From Primula veris (lineage: Eukaryota; Streptophyta; Magnoliopsida; Ericales; Primulaceae): a stretch of 64,000 nt of DNA. A program made the translations under genes and the position numbers. The stretch is taken from NCBI GenBank assembly GCA_963682055.1, contig OY821746.1:28214481-28278480 (forward strand), read 5' to 3'. The stretch's first letter is position 1; each line of letters begins with the position of its first letter. The notes beneath the pieces were generated by a model. That model saw only the letters and a program-made list of their open reading frames with translations, was not told where the DNA came from and did no database searches. Below, in pieces: positions 11,811-23,460 of this stretch.

Positions 11811-12122
11811 GTTATTAAATCATAATTTATCTAATATATAATAAAAATTGAAAAATTAAATTAATTATTGAAAATGTATCATCTAACCCTCGATTTTTTA
11901 ATCTAATGGTTGTAAAAGTGACCGAACATTGTACTGTCTAACTCAATGACTACACAAAATGGGGACCCTCCATTTTGTGTAGTTATTGAGTTAGACTGTA
12001 CAATGTATAGTTACTTTTACTCCATTAGATTAAAAAATCGAGGATTATATGATATATTTTCAATAACTAATTTAATTTTTCAATTTTTATTATATTTTAG
12101 ACAAATTAGGATTTAATAAATT
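11811..12122. mobile_element. Fold-back element (near-perfect long inverted repeat)
   Basis: Two arms of about 150 bp mirror each other around position 11964. The left arm contains 'ctcgattttttaatctaatgg' and 'gtctaactcaatgactacac'; the right arm has their reverse complements with a few changes. There is practically no spacer, so transcripts would form a hairpin of about 300 nt. There is no coding capacity. The element is probably a MITE or a hairpin locus; the superfamily was not determined. Confidence 0.85.
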
Positions 12123-13183
12123 AAAAACAAAATTTATAACACAATAAAAACTCAAATAAAAATATAGAATCGTAGTGGATACTATCATAAATTTAATTAT
12201 TAATCAAAATTTCAAAAAAAAATAACAATTAAATATTTATTTTTGAAAACGGGATTTTATGTCGTTTAATTGATTGACTGTATAAAAGAAAAACAGTGTA
12301 TTTCGTAATAATTATGATACACACATCACACATTTTCCTCCACGTTCATGGCAATTCTAACTACGTCGGCTATGTGTTTTAATGGTTTCCAAGTTTTATT
12401 TACGATAATTTTCTATTCCATATTATAGTTTTTCCTCCCTCTTTCCTTTTATTTATTTGCTTCTCCTTCTTATTAGGTACAATTATACACAAACTTGGAG
12501 AATTAATTTTATTGGTGGTTTATTATGTCATTTATGTCTTTTTTTACATGATATTGTGGTTTTATAATTTTTTAATAGTGTTTACTTTTTTGTACATTTC
12601 TTGTGATGGTTGCTTATTATCCTTTATTTTTTTAATGGTATTTTATAATTTGGCATATATTATAACTGCTGTTCCGAATACATCGAGAAAAAGGGGGACT
12701 TGTTCAATTATACATTATTCCGTAGTATAATTTCATATGTAACCTAATTCTGTTTTTGATATATATCCGTTGAATTAAGAACAAGTAAACTTCTCACTTG
12801 GCGATGATGTTAATTCTGGTTTTATTTTTAATTTTATTTTGTATACATGCTAATTTTGTAGTATTCAACTTCATCATGTATATCTAAATTCCTTTTGTTT
12901 TTATATTCATTCAATTGAGAAAAAAACAAACTTATTAATTGTCTATGGTGCTAATTCTGTTTTTATTTGAATTCTTCTACATTGTATTTTGATTTTGTAC
13001 CTTTTAATTTATCTTATTAGTTTTAATATATTAAACATGGATTTCTGTTTTGTTTTTTCATTTAATTATCATTATGATGATCGTATATTGGAAAGAGGGG
13101 GTGAGAAAACAAAATGATAACACTATTAGAAGACATTTTGAGGAGAAGATTAGAGACATTTAAAACTAGGGAAAAAATACATT
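12123..13183. other. AT-rich intergenic, nothing recognised
   Basis: T-rich DNA. The open frame at 12512-12730 translates to a hydrophobic low-complexity string typical of T-rich sequence, not to a recognisable protein. Confidence 0.5.
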
Positions 13184-13643
13184 TACTACTCCAACCTATC
13201 TGCGGTTAACGATTTGGATACTCACCTTTCAAATTTACCAATTTAGGTACCACACTAAATAAATATCCAATTTAGGTATCACCGTCTTAATAAATCACGA
13301 AATCATGTCACGTGACATTTGACAAACATTAATTTGATAGGCTAATTTGATAATTTTACACAAAAATATGTCATCCTAGAAAAACTTTTACCCCAATTTC
13401 ACACATAAAAAAATTTAGCATATAATCCAATTTTTTGTTATGTGTGAAATTAGAAAAAATATTTTTATAGGATAACGTATTTTTATGCAAAACTATCAAA
13501 TTAGCCTCTCAAATTAATGTTTGTCAAATGTCACGTGATTTCGTAATTTATTAAAACGGTGGTAGCTAAATTGAAAATTTATTATATAGTGTGGTACCTA
13601 AATTGAAAAATTTGAAAAACAGATAGGTTGGTGTACTAAACCT
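13184..13643. mobile_element. Fold-back MITE
   Basis: The arms of about 220 bp are inverted copies. The left end reads CTACTCCAACCTATCTG and the right end, on the other strand, TAGTACACCAACCTATCTG. Internally 'tgtcacgtgacatttgacaaacattaattt' has its inverse on the right side. The short centre at about 13405-13435 is unpaired. There are no coding frames. It lies in the downstream flank of the BASS gene. Confidence 0.85.
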
Positions 13644-14061
13644 ATAAAACCCCACTAAAACTACGATAAAAATAAGGAAAAACCCGGATATTAAATTCAG
13701 GTTACTTTGGGCATTGTGTATTAAGAGAGCAGTTATTTTAAAGGAAGCTTTACCCCTGTACCATCTTACGGTTTAATAATTTAATGGGTACTGAAATTAA
13801 ATTTTCCCATTTCGTAACAATTGTGAGTTGTGACAAATGAAAGTGTGAGGTTAACTTACATTTTTACATGGTCTGATATAATCTCTAATACTCCTACTAT
13901 TCAGTATCCTTGAAGTCTTTGTTTACATGAAACAAACAAGAAAAGTATACATTATTAGGATATATACAGCAACAGCTTAAATCAACCAAAAATTGCTTCC
14001 AATTCTACAATTTTCCATTGTTATGTTGAAGCAAAACTAATACAATACTCAATGCTGGTCA

Positions 14062-17000
14062 TTAATTCTCTCTCTTTGCCCATAGCATGACAAGAGAGAA
14101 CCCCATCAGTGACATTATCACAACCTGCAAACACCACATATGTAGATGCTTAGTTGAAATGCTTATTCGAATACCGGTCTATTGCAAATATATACACTAC
14201 ATAAGTATCTCTCTTTTTTGATTGTAGAATTTAAAGCTCAAGTTATTTGCCTTTTCCTTCTAAGTTGTCTCGCATTTAGTTTGCCAGCTCAAAAGCTGAT
14301 GTTTTTCTACTTTTCTCAACTGAAAACGCTACAAGTGTTGAGCTGAAAGGACTCAAGACTTTCTATGAGGCTCACATAAGTCTGCTTTTATCCTTAGAAG
14401 TCTCAGCCAAACAAACTCTTAGTTTCTTTATCTTAGGAGCAAACAAACATCAAACTGAAGAGAGGATCAAGGAAATCTAGACTTACAGAGATTGCTGCAG
14501 GCACACCCACAAGTGGATCTTGAAAAAACCTATTTGCCAATGCAAGGGCCAACAAACTGCTTTGCATTCCTGCACGAGAAAGAATTACTCGTTTGTATAC
14601 CATCAAAGAGCTTCTTTGTATGAAGCTTTTAAGTTCATATTTTTACTCTTTATTGCTTCCAAGTTGAATTGCAATTGCTTGATCAGTTTAAAGCCAACCC
14701 TTTTTCTAGACTAGAAGAATCGGTTTTAACTATAAAATGAACCCAGTTTGTTTAACCAGTTTTAAAAAGCATGAACACAATTTGTTCCTACTAGTCAACA
14801 AGAAAACTTACTGAAGCTCAAACAAACAAGAATCCGTTGCTTGGTTACAGCTTTTAAACTCAAGAGTTTTTTGTTGACCAGTATAATACCTGAATATATC
14901 TAATGTTCTGGCCGGAAAAAACTAAAAGCATTTAAGCTGGATGAATCCAACTCTTTGTCAACCTAAAATAAGTGGCCGTGTCTTATTGCTTATTTCAAAA
15001 GTTTTCATATTTTCTTTATTATGATGACCGTTTTTATTGCAATTCTGAAAAGGATATATAAAAAGCATATTTGATGGAGGAGAAAACCTGTTTCGTATGA
15101 TAGCGTTCTTTGTAGAGCTTTCACATCTGGTTGACCGCGAAAGGCCAAACCAGTCAGGGAATATCCAGCAATAAATGCCGATAAATGAAAGGAAATTACG
15201 AGAAATAGAACAGATATCCCGAAAGGGGACAAAACAGACTCGATATTGATAGCAAGTGGTGCACCAACACATAGTGCTGTCACAAATACTGATAGTGGTG
15301 GTAAAATGGGCCGAATAGCATTACAAATCCCAGGGAAAAACCTGTACGCATATTAAAGTATGAGTCGGCAAAAAAAAATGGCCAAAGGTAAATCATAAAA
15401 GATAACGTGTTTTAAAACTCAAAAGTATAGCTAAAGATAAGAAGATCACTAGATCGCCATGTAATATAAGTAACTATCATAAGAATTGTTTACTAAACTA
15501 ATTTTGAAGTTTGCAAAGTACTGGTACTTTGTGTTTGGACTTGGTACTGAAAAAGTATACGAGTCGCACCTTAACTCTCATAGCTAAATTTTACCATGAA
15601 CCAAGTTTCGAAGGTACTGTTTTCAAAAATCATAGAAATTCACGTACGCCTTGTTTGGTAGCAGCTTTTAAGATCAGCTTTTCGTTTTTTTTGCTTTAAA
15701 GATGGATTGCATTTGGTTGACCCATTCAAAAACCAAGCTTCTATGCCATTTTTGTCTGACGAACCCTGAAGCTTCTAAGCTGGATCAACCTAGCCAATTC
15801 CTAAGTCTTACAGATCCCACCTTATTTACTTTAAAGGTGCTACTTTGAATGCCTCGGCATTTTCTATCTTTTCGTTTGATATTTTTTATTTATAGACTCA
15901 AGAAAATTACCATTGCCAACTACCCTTTATGTTGCTCCAATGAGCCTGGTTCTATACACCTTACCAAATCCAACACTAGCATAGGAGTCTAAGTATCATT
16001 AATCATGAACAAAAAAAGTTTACCACATACTGTCAGAATTAAAACAACATACTGCCAGATTTAAAGCATTAGCTTTATATATATATATAGAAAATAAAAA
16101 GCATTAGCTTTAGTACATGTAATATACGAAAACCACCTGTTTTGCATTAAAAAAGTAGTGTAAAGTCGATCACGTAAATCTCATATATCTTTATTCAAAT
16201 TTCACATTGTAATGCATTATACTTTCCTACAATTACTTAACCTGCAATATTTACCTATTCAATAGCAAACCAGCAGCAATGGGTGTAACAACAATTTGAA
16301 GAATACTCGATATCATTCCTTTAACATCAACAGGTAGCTTTCTTCCAATGAGTAACAGTGACAATAATGGGATAACAAAAACCGCACTAGCTGTGGACAG
16401 AGATGTCATAACAATACTTAGAGGAGCCATCTGTGGATCAGTTAGAAAAGTAGCATAGTTCGATAGTTGCGCCCCACTAACACAGGATGTCAACATTATC
16501 CCAACACCTGGGCCATACAAATACAACACATGTTATCTTAGAAAATGATAAACGAAAATATTGGGTTAAAAGACAACTCGTTTTTTTAAAAAAGGGTAAA
16601 ATTGCATCAATTGTAGAACCCATATTTTTCATCCGCATGGTTTCAGTTGCAACACTAATGGTCTCTATACTTCCAGTAGAACTTTTATTGGTCCTCGTAT
16701 TTTAAATGAAACAATCTTAGTCCCCATAGGTTGCATACTGAGTCTAGCAACCCTGATTCCAAATAATGGTCCTTGTTTAAGAACCTATTGGTGTCTAGGA
16801 AGAGACAACATGTTTTATTTACTGAAACAATGGGGAGTTGGAGACCAATACTGTTTGTAGTTGAAAGTATGGGGACGATGTGTGCAATCTTCATCAAACT
16901 ATGAGGACCGATTATGTTGGAACTGAAACTATGGAAACATATCAAACTCTCTGTTTAAGTTTAGGGGTCATTTCAGTAACCCAACCGATAAGAAATTAAG

Positions 17001-20000
17001 AAAAGTACGACTTTTGTCTTAGTGTTCTTCCTTTCTGTTGAGATAAATAAGACCAAGAGAGTCTTACCTATAGAAGTTGGGAGATTAAATAGTGACATAG
17101 CAATTGTGCCGAAAAAATATCCTAAAAGAGGCTTCACGAAGAACTGGCCTATATAACCAGCAAATATAGCTGCTGGTCTGTTAAATGCTTCTATGAAGTC
17201 TTTTTCGCTTGAATTTACTCCTACAGCAAACATTAAAAACCCAAGTGCTGGGGCATAATATCTGCAATTAACAAAACAAAGATACATATTATGTTCTTAA
17301 CCAAGTGGAAACCTATGATCGGAAATTGACAAGGCTATTAGAAAGTGAACACTTTTAGAAGCACGTGAAGGATCAGTAGTTGCCTAGATGGTGCATTTAA
17401 AAAAGCAAATTGGGCAACTAGTTGGTATGGAGTAAAATACGAAATAGGACTAATATCATGGGACGGAGAGAGTAATATTTAGTTGTTCTGGTACAGGAAT
17501 TGTAGATCTGAAATTTGATATTTTCCATAGATGATGATTCATAATTTAAATCATATGCACGAGCAAGACTTCAACTGAACAATATTGATTATGAAGCTAG
17601 TATCGGTGACATGAAAAAGGACAAAATGCTTATGTTAAAGTCGTTTCAATCATCGTATAAAATCCGAATCCCAGGTACAATATAAGAGCCAAGTGTTATA
17701 TGTCTATCATTTTGCATCTCCTTCTATAAATGTTCCCTTACTTTAATTTAAGCAACAAAAAGAAAATAGTAAAGGACTTCCAAGAAATGATTAAAACGTC
17801 TATCCTTTTTATCAAACCCGTTAACGAAGCGCAATAATTGTTGCATCACCAAGACACCAACCATCTAACATGAGAAATCATTTCTTATTGGTTTTCCTCA
17901 AGTGCAATAACTATGGACTCTGAATCCAGTAATCCGAGTTCTAAAAAAAAACTATGGGAAATGGTAATTAGTAAACTTGATCAAGGGATTTGGATGAACC
18001 TGTTAGTAAACCATGTAAAAGAAGGTGGATAGATAAGCGCCAAAGCTGTACTAGCAATAACAACTTGAGGCAAAATTGAATTTGCACCCTTCAAAATTTT
18101 CAAAAAAGGTGCCTCTTTTTGCTCAACAATCTGAAAAAATACAACTCATGATTAGCTTCGAAACCTCTTTTAAAATCCTGTAATCAGTATATGTAGAAAA
18201 AATCCATCCTCTATGGCTTAGCGTAGGCCTCTATGGCAGAAAAAAGAGTTAAGTTTCTGAGTTAAATCAATTCTGTTGAGACATCTTTTTCAGACTTGCT
18301 AATAAAATTAGACTAAACACTAAAGAATAATATAAAAAGTAAATAAAGAAAGCTCGTACATGCTTATGATAAGATGCACTTAAAATTTGGGGTAACCTGA
18401 GTACTTTCAAGGGAAACTTTTGGAGACTGATCTGGCCCAAAAGCTTCGGAAAAATTTTCAGACACGCATCTACTAATCAGCAATTTCGAACTGCTAACTG
18501 TAATAAGTCACCACAAAAAAGACAAATAATGAACAATTTTTTTAAAGGAAATGCATTTACTCTAGCGAGCTATAAGTTGAAAGCACGGAAGGGTCCTGAT
18601 TCAGGCTCATCCAGTCAATGTAATTTAGCTTACATATAATAAGGTAACTTAAATACTCACAGAATTGGCCCATGTCGCATTCGTTTATTTGGTAAAAGAG
18701 CGGACTCTTTTGAGCTACCAGATAGATACATCGGTACTGGCTTTAAAAGTAAGAGTATCGATACATATCTACCATTATATGTTATCCCAGTTTGTCATGA
18801 TACCGATTATTTTTTATAAAGTTACTCATTTATTCACATTAGTCAATATTAAAAATTCCACACATTTAAAATGTTAGGCACAATACATATCATCATTCGA
18901 AAATTAGATGATTCAGTGTCTCGTTTGCGATATCATCACGAGTTCAGAACTCACAACTTTGCATATAAGGTAGATTTACCCCAAGATCAATCTCCTTCAT
19001 AATATTCTGTCGGAAAAAATTCCTTCCTAAACAAGCATTTTATTGTAGAATTTTAACTGAAAACTTGATCTTTCAGAATTCCTACCCAAAAATTCAATCT
19101 TTCATAAATTCAAAGAGCCTTATAGAGATTTTGTAAATAAACTCAATCCAAATAATCTTTAAGAGATTTCTTTCAAATTTTGCATATTAATGTAGAAACC
19201 CCAGTAAATAATATTTTTCAGATTATAACCCAAGAGCTCAATTTTCTAAATTTTAATAAGCCTTGTGTTGAGAATATTGCTAGAAATAAAATTCAACCTC
19301 AAAATAGGCTCTCTTAAATATTTCTTTCAAAATAAAAGTTAACATAAAATAAATAAAACTTGGAAATTTAACTCAAAGAATTAACCTTTTTACAGACTCT
19401 AAACCTTCTTGAGAACCACAAGTAAACTTTTATCTAGTAGAAAAATAGTGCGTAGAAAATTCACCATTTTAAAAAGCACGCTTTTAGTAAAAAGCTCGAT
19501 TCAAAGTTTCATTTTTCTGCTTTTTAAGCCGCCAAAAACTTATGTTTTTAGAGCAGCTCTTGCAAAAACGCTTTAGCTAAGATTTTGCTTTATAAAACAC
19601 TGAAAAAATGAGCCAAAACAAAAAATCTTCCATAAACTAAATCTTTGTTCAGACTTCAGGGTTAAACGTATACTCCCTCCATTCCCAATTAATTGTCCAC
19701 TACGAAACTACGTGCAATTTTGACCGGCCAATAACTTGTATCAAAATTGTCGGAATGAAAATTTTCAAATGCTAATCATATAGTTCAAACATTAAATTAT
19801 ATGATTTAGGTTTAAAATTTATTATTTCGACAATTTTGATACATGTTATAAACCGGTCAAAATTACACGTAATTTCGTAAAGTACAATTAATTGGGAACG
19901 GAGGGAGTAGTATTTAATTTAACCCAAAATTTATTATCTTTGGGAACATGGGAGGAACTAGGTACGGGCAAAAGCACCCCCATATTACGAAAAACACGAA

Positions 20001-20401
20001 ATTTTTCAATGTATTTTGTTGAAAAGTTGACGATTATATCATTTCATCACCATTCACCCCTCATAATTACAAAATAGTACACTATATACATATAAATATA
20101 TAATTCACCCCCACCCATATATAAATCCTAGTTCCGCCACTGTTTACGAGGTTTCTATTATCAATTTAAAACCTAGGCATTGGACTCATGGAAGAAAAAA
20201 AAACACCGTCAAACAACAGATTAATAAACTATACATGATAAAAGAAATTCACAAAGAGATATTGAGAGAGAATGGACCTGAGTGGGATAATTGTTTTCCC
20301 GGGAAAGTGAAAGAGAGATTTTGTATATGCGGAGGAGAGAGAGTACGGTAACGGCGGAGCAAGTGAGCTTGCGGCGGAGTAAGTTTGCCGGCGGTGGTCA
20401 T
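14062..20401 (-). CDS. Plastid BASS5/BASS6-type sodium/metabolite cotransporter (8 exons)
   Basis: Exons (minus): 20401-20278, 18497-18397, 18130-18000, 17261-17068, 16507-16255, 15341-15088, 14569-14487, 14124-14062. All have GT..AG borders and join in frame to 400 residues. Residues 1 to about 55 are rich in Ser, Arg and Pro with few acids, like a chloroplast transit peptide. The bile acid:sodium symporter fold follows (about 85-390), with the family phrases YYAPALGFLMFAVGV (about 120-134), GIMLTSCVSGAQLSNYATF in exon 5, LPVDVKGM, and a last membrane span ending at the C terminus. These match the BASS5/BASS6 branch of plant BASS proteins best. Known members sit in the plastid inner envelope: BASS6 helps export glycolate and BASS5 carries 2-keto acids. 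Which substrate applies here is not readable from sequence. The start is the first ATG before the transit-like region. Intron 1 contains a Stowaway MITE. Confidence 0.93.
19673..19907. mobile_element. Stowaway-type MITE in BASS intron 1
   Basis: The termini CTCCCTCCATTCCCAATTAA and the inverse TTAATTGGGAACGGAGGGAG are the diagnostic Stowaway (Tc1/mariner) ends. A TA target duplication flanks both sides (19671-19672 and 19908-19909). The 235-bp length and inverted inner sequence fit the family. It lies wholly inside the intron between coding exons 1 and 2. Confidence 0.93.
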
Positions 20402-20867
20402 TGGATATAGATAGAATATTAGGGAGTATTATTATTATATGTATGTTAGTATATATTTTACGAGTATTTTTTATGTAGTACTGTTAATTCGCTATAGATC
20501 GGTTTATAAGTGTATAAAAACTGTGTAGGATTAAATTTTTAAAAAAAATTCCGGTAACTTTAATATAAATTATTAACGGATTAAAATTGTACCTAATTTC
20601 GTAATTTATGGAGTAAGGGACTAACAATATCGTATGGACTCATTTGTTTGCGGTATTAGTAGTAATGAGACTAGAAATAAGTTCGGACTATGGCGATATA
20701 ACAAATGAATGTGATATTAATAGTAGATACATGAAATATTAATAAAATGTTCGTTTGATTTTTATTAGGTTCGGATTATTTTACAAATTTACATTTATAT
20801 CTATAATAAATAAACTTACAAAATACATATACATATTATTTTATAATATATATATATATATACATAT

Positions 20868-20906
<39 letters not shown>

Positions 20907-22502
20907 AACTCATTTACTCTAAATACTCCAATTTTTCAATACCACACCTCCTATTACTCCAAATACATGTATTTATCATCATTTTTAATCTCATATTATT
21001 AATATTACCGTTTCTATTTTTCGTATCAAACACGTTATTTATGTACCTAACAGTATTTTTAATACATAGTGCAATAATGCGACTTTAATATCATCTTAGC
21101 AAACGAGGCCCATGTAGTTTTGTATATGTGCAGTGACAGAAGGTCAACTCTGTTAAGTAATTAGAACTGTACTTGCCGTGTGTTTTTATTACTAGTTTGT
21201 ACTTAAAAAAAAAAAAGGGAATTTGACTTATTTGTTAGAAGTAGAAATATAAGTAGAAAAAATCAAAATGTTTTTATTTGTTAGTAATTCTTATAATTTG
21301 ATAGTAACTCTAGCACTAGTATTTAAAAAATTAGTAGAAAGTATCAAAATGTTTTGAAGTATTTTAATAAAGTGGACAACAATATGAGGCGTTTTCAAAA
21401 ATGAACTAATGAATGAACAAGAAGTTGAATTATTATAGGTTATTGTTCAAAGGCATAACAAAATCGATATAGGACATTATTCTAAAATTAGATATTTGTT
21501 TGAGTAACATGGTCGGTCAAAATGATTGAAAACCTAATATTCCACATCACCAACATAGTTTGATTTCTGACCCCCGAAACATGCATTACCTCCAAAACAG
21601 AGAGTTATTATATATATAGGACATTTGATTATAAATTAGATCGGTCCATCCGATCCACTCAATTCATCACCTCAACCCCACCACGACCACATCGACAGTG
21701 CTTCAATGATCTCTGATGAACTTCATCTGGACACCGAAAAAGTTTTGCTGTGTAGCTCTCACAAGCTAAAAAAATTCTTTTGCAACTATTTGAAATACCT
21801 ATAATAACTCTCTTGAAGGTGCTTATAATAAAATTTTATTTCTTGAGAAACATTATCACTAAACTATTCATCAAATCATAGTCATCCCTATTACTAGGAA
21901 CGGTAGGTCTTCACTTAGAGATTAAGACCATCGTAACCTCCACCCATAACCCCATCGAACTCCCAGCTTCCAAACACATTTCTATAGCATTATACGCCTT
22001 ATACTGTCAGACTTCACCCTAGCCAACTACCCCAACTCAACATATGCGACATCACCTCAGGCTCATCACAAGCACAACCGATACGGACACCTCATCGATA
22101 ATCTACAAGGAGTTCCATGCAAATTTTTGAAAAAGTTTTGTTATGCAATTCTCATCGGCTATCTAAAATTCTTTCAAACTATTTGAAACACCTATGGTAA
22201 CTTCATGATTCCGCGCACATGATCTCATTCAGCTTATATAAGTCGAGTACGAAAATTCCCCAAACTTAAAGTAATATCATTATTGCCCTACTCCTACCTT
22301 TATAATCCTTCACTCTGTGACTACAGTTAATATAGAAATAAAAAATATACAAAATAACCTAAACGAATTATCTATATTTATAAAAAATGGACTTATAAGT
22401 GTAACAATTGAAAACAGGAATATGGATTTACAATATGGTGAACTACTAGCACTTACCCAAACTTTTATGGGAAAAAATAGGTTTACGGACCCTAATTACC
22501 AT
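20402..22502. other. Shared upstream region of divergent BASS and VTT genes
   Basis: The two genes are transcribed away from each other from a 3.06-kb gap (20402-23460). This part holds an AT microsatellite at about 20845-20903 and a diverged direct repeat of about 60 bp at about 21750-21810 and 22140-22202 ('ttttg.aactatttgaaa.acctat'). No coding sequence is recognised. The BASS promoter should lie next to 20402. Confidence 0.6.
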
Positions 22503-23242
22503 GCATTAACAAAATGGGGACCAAACTACTAATATTAACAATTGAGGCACCCAACTATATATTTTTTCCTAAATTGGGGACCTGCATCAATTTAATTGGA
22601 CGGAACTTAAGTTTAAATTACATTTCAGTCCCAAATTTTATAAAACATATGAATTTAACCCGAAAAATTTATAATTTTATATTTGTAACATACCCATAAA
22701 CAAATAGTTACATATACATACTCATACATATGCATAAAAAAAAATACACAATTTATATATATATATAACGAAATAGAAAAAATTCAATTTTTTTGAATAA
22801 AAAATATATATTTTTAAAAACATTAACTTTTTTTGAAAAAAGCTATTTAAAAAAAAAAAACTTTTTAAAGAAAATATTTACTTTTAATTTATTTATTTTA
22901 TAAAAAAATTAATTATTTTTTTAAGAAAGGCACTTCAAAAAGTGCATACCTTTTAAAAAATATATTTAATTTTAAAAATATTAAAAAAAGTTAGTTTTTT
23001 TTATAAAACGTTATATTTTTATATATATTTATAAATTGTGTATTTTTTTTTTATATTTTTTATATTTTATGTATACGTATGAGCATTTATATGTAATTAA
23101 ACTTGAGACTGAAATGGAATTTAAACTTAACTTCTGTCAAATTAAATTGACGGAGGTCTCCAATATAGTAAAAAATATATAGTTCAGTGTGTTAAATGTT
23201 AATATCTAATTTGGTTCCCATTTTATAAATTTTATTAATGTA
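22503..23242. mobile_element. Large fold-back element upstream of the VTT gene
   Basis: The left arm (22503 to about 22650: 'aaaatggggaccaaactac', 'ctatatattttttcctaaat', 'acttaagtttaaattac') is matched in inverse on the right (about 23095-23242: 'gtaatttaaactt...', 'atatagtaaaaaatatatag', 'ggttcccatttt'). The centre is AT-rich low-complexity DNA whose 'atacacaatttat' motif is also mirrored. It ends only about 220 bp before the VTT start codon, so it may form part of that gene's promoter region. Confidence 0.75.
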
Positions 23243-23390
23243 TGACAGTTTTTTTTCAAAATTTTTATTTAAATTTATTAATACTATTTCCTATTTTTAC
23301 ATTTCCACTCACTTAAAAATTAGTACATGTCTCCATCCATGAGCATGTCACCTTCCCCAAACTCCATCCTTTTCAATCCACCCTTCTAAA

Positions 23391-23394
<4 letters not shown>

Positions 23395-23425
<31 letters not shown>

Positions 23426-23430
23426 CATAT
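23395..23430. repeat. (CT)n(AT)n microsatellite in the VTT 5' leader region
   Basis: A run of CT dinucleotides runs directly into AT dinucleotides, 30-65 bp before the ATG at 23461. Pyrimidine-rich CT tracts at this position are common in plant 5' leaders. Confidence 0.85.
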
Positions 23431-23460
23431 ATCTATATATCCGTTCGTTTAACGGCGGAG

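Noticed and set aside
12512..12730. Hydrophobic open frame that could be a small membrane protein
   Set aside because: It is T-rich low-complexity DNA, with no conserved start context or motif.
16540..16970. Possible fold-back element in BASS intron 4
   Set aside because: Repeated words such as 'gaaacta' and 'ggaccaat' occur, but no matching terminal repeats could be aligned by eye.
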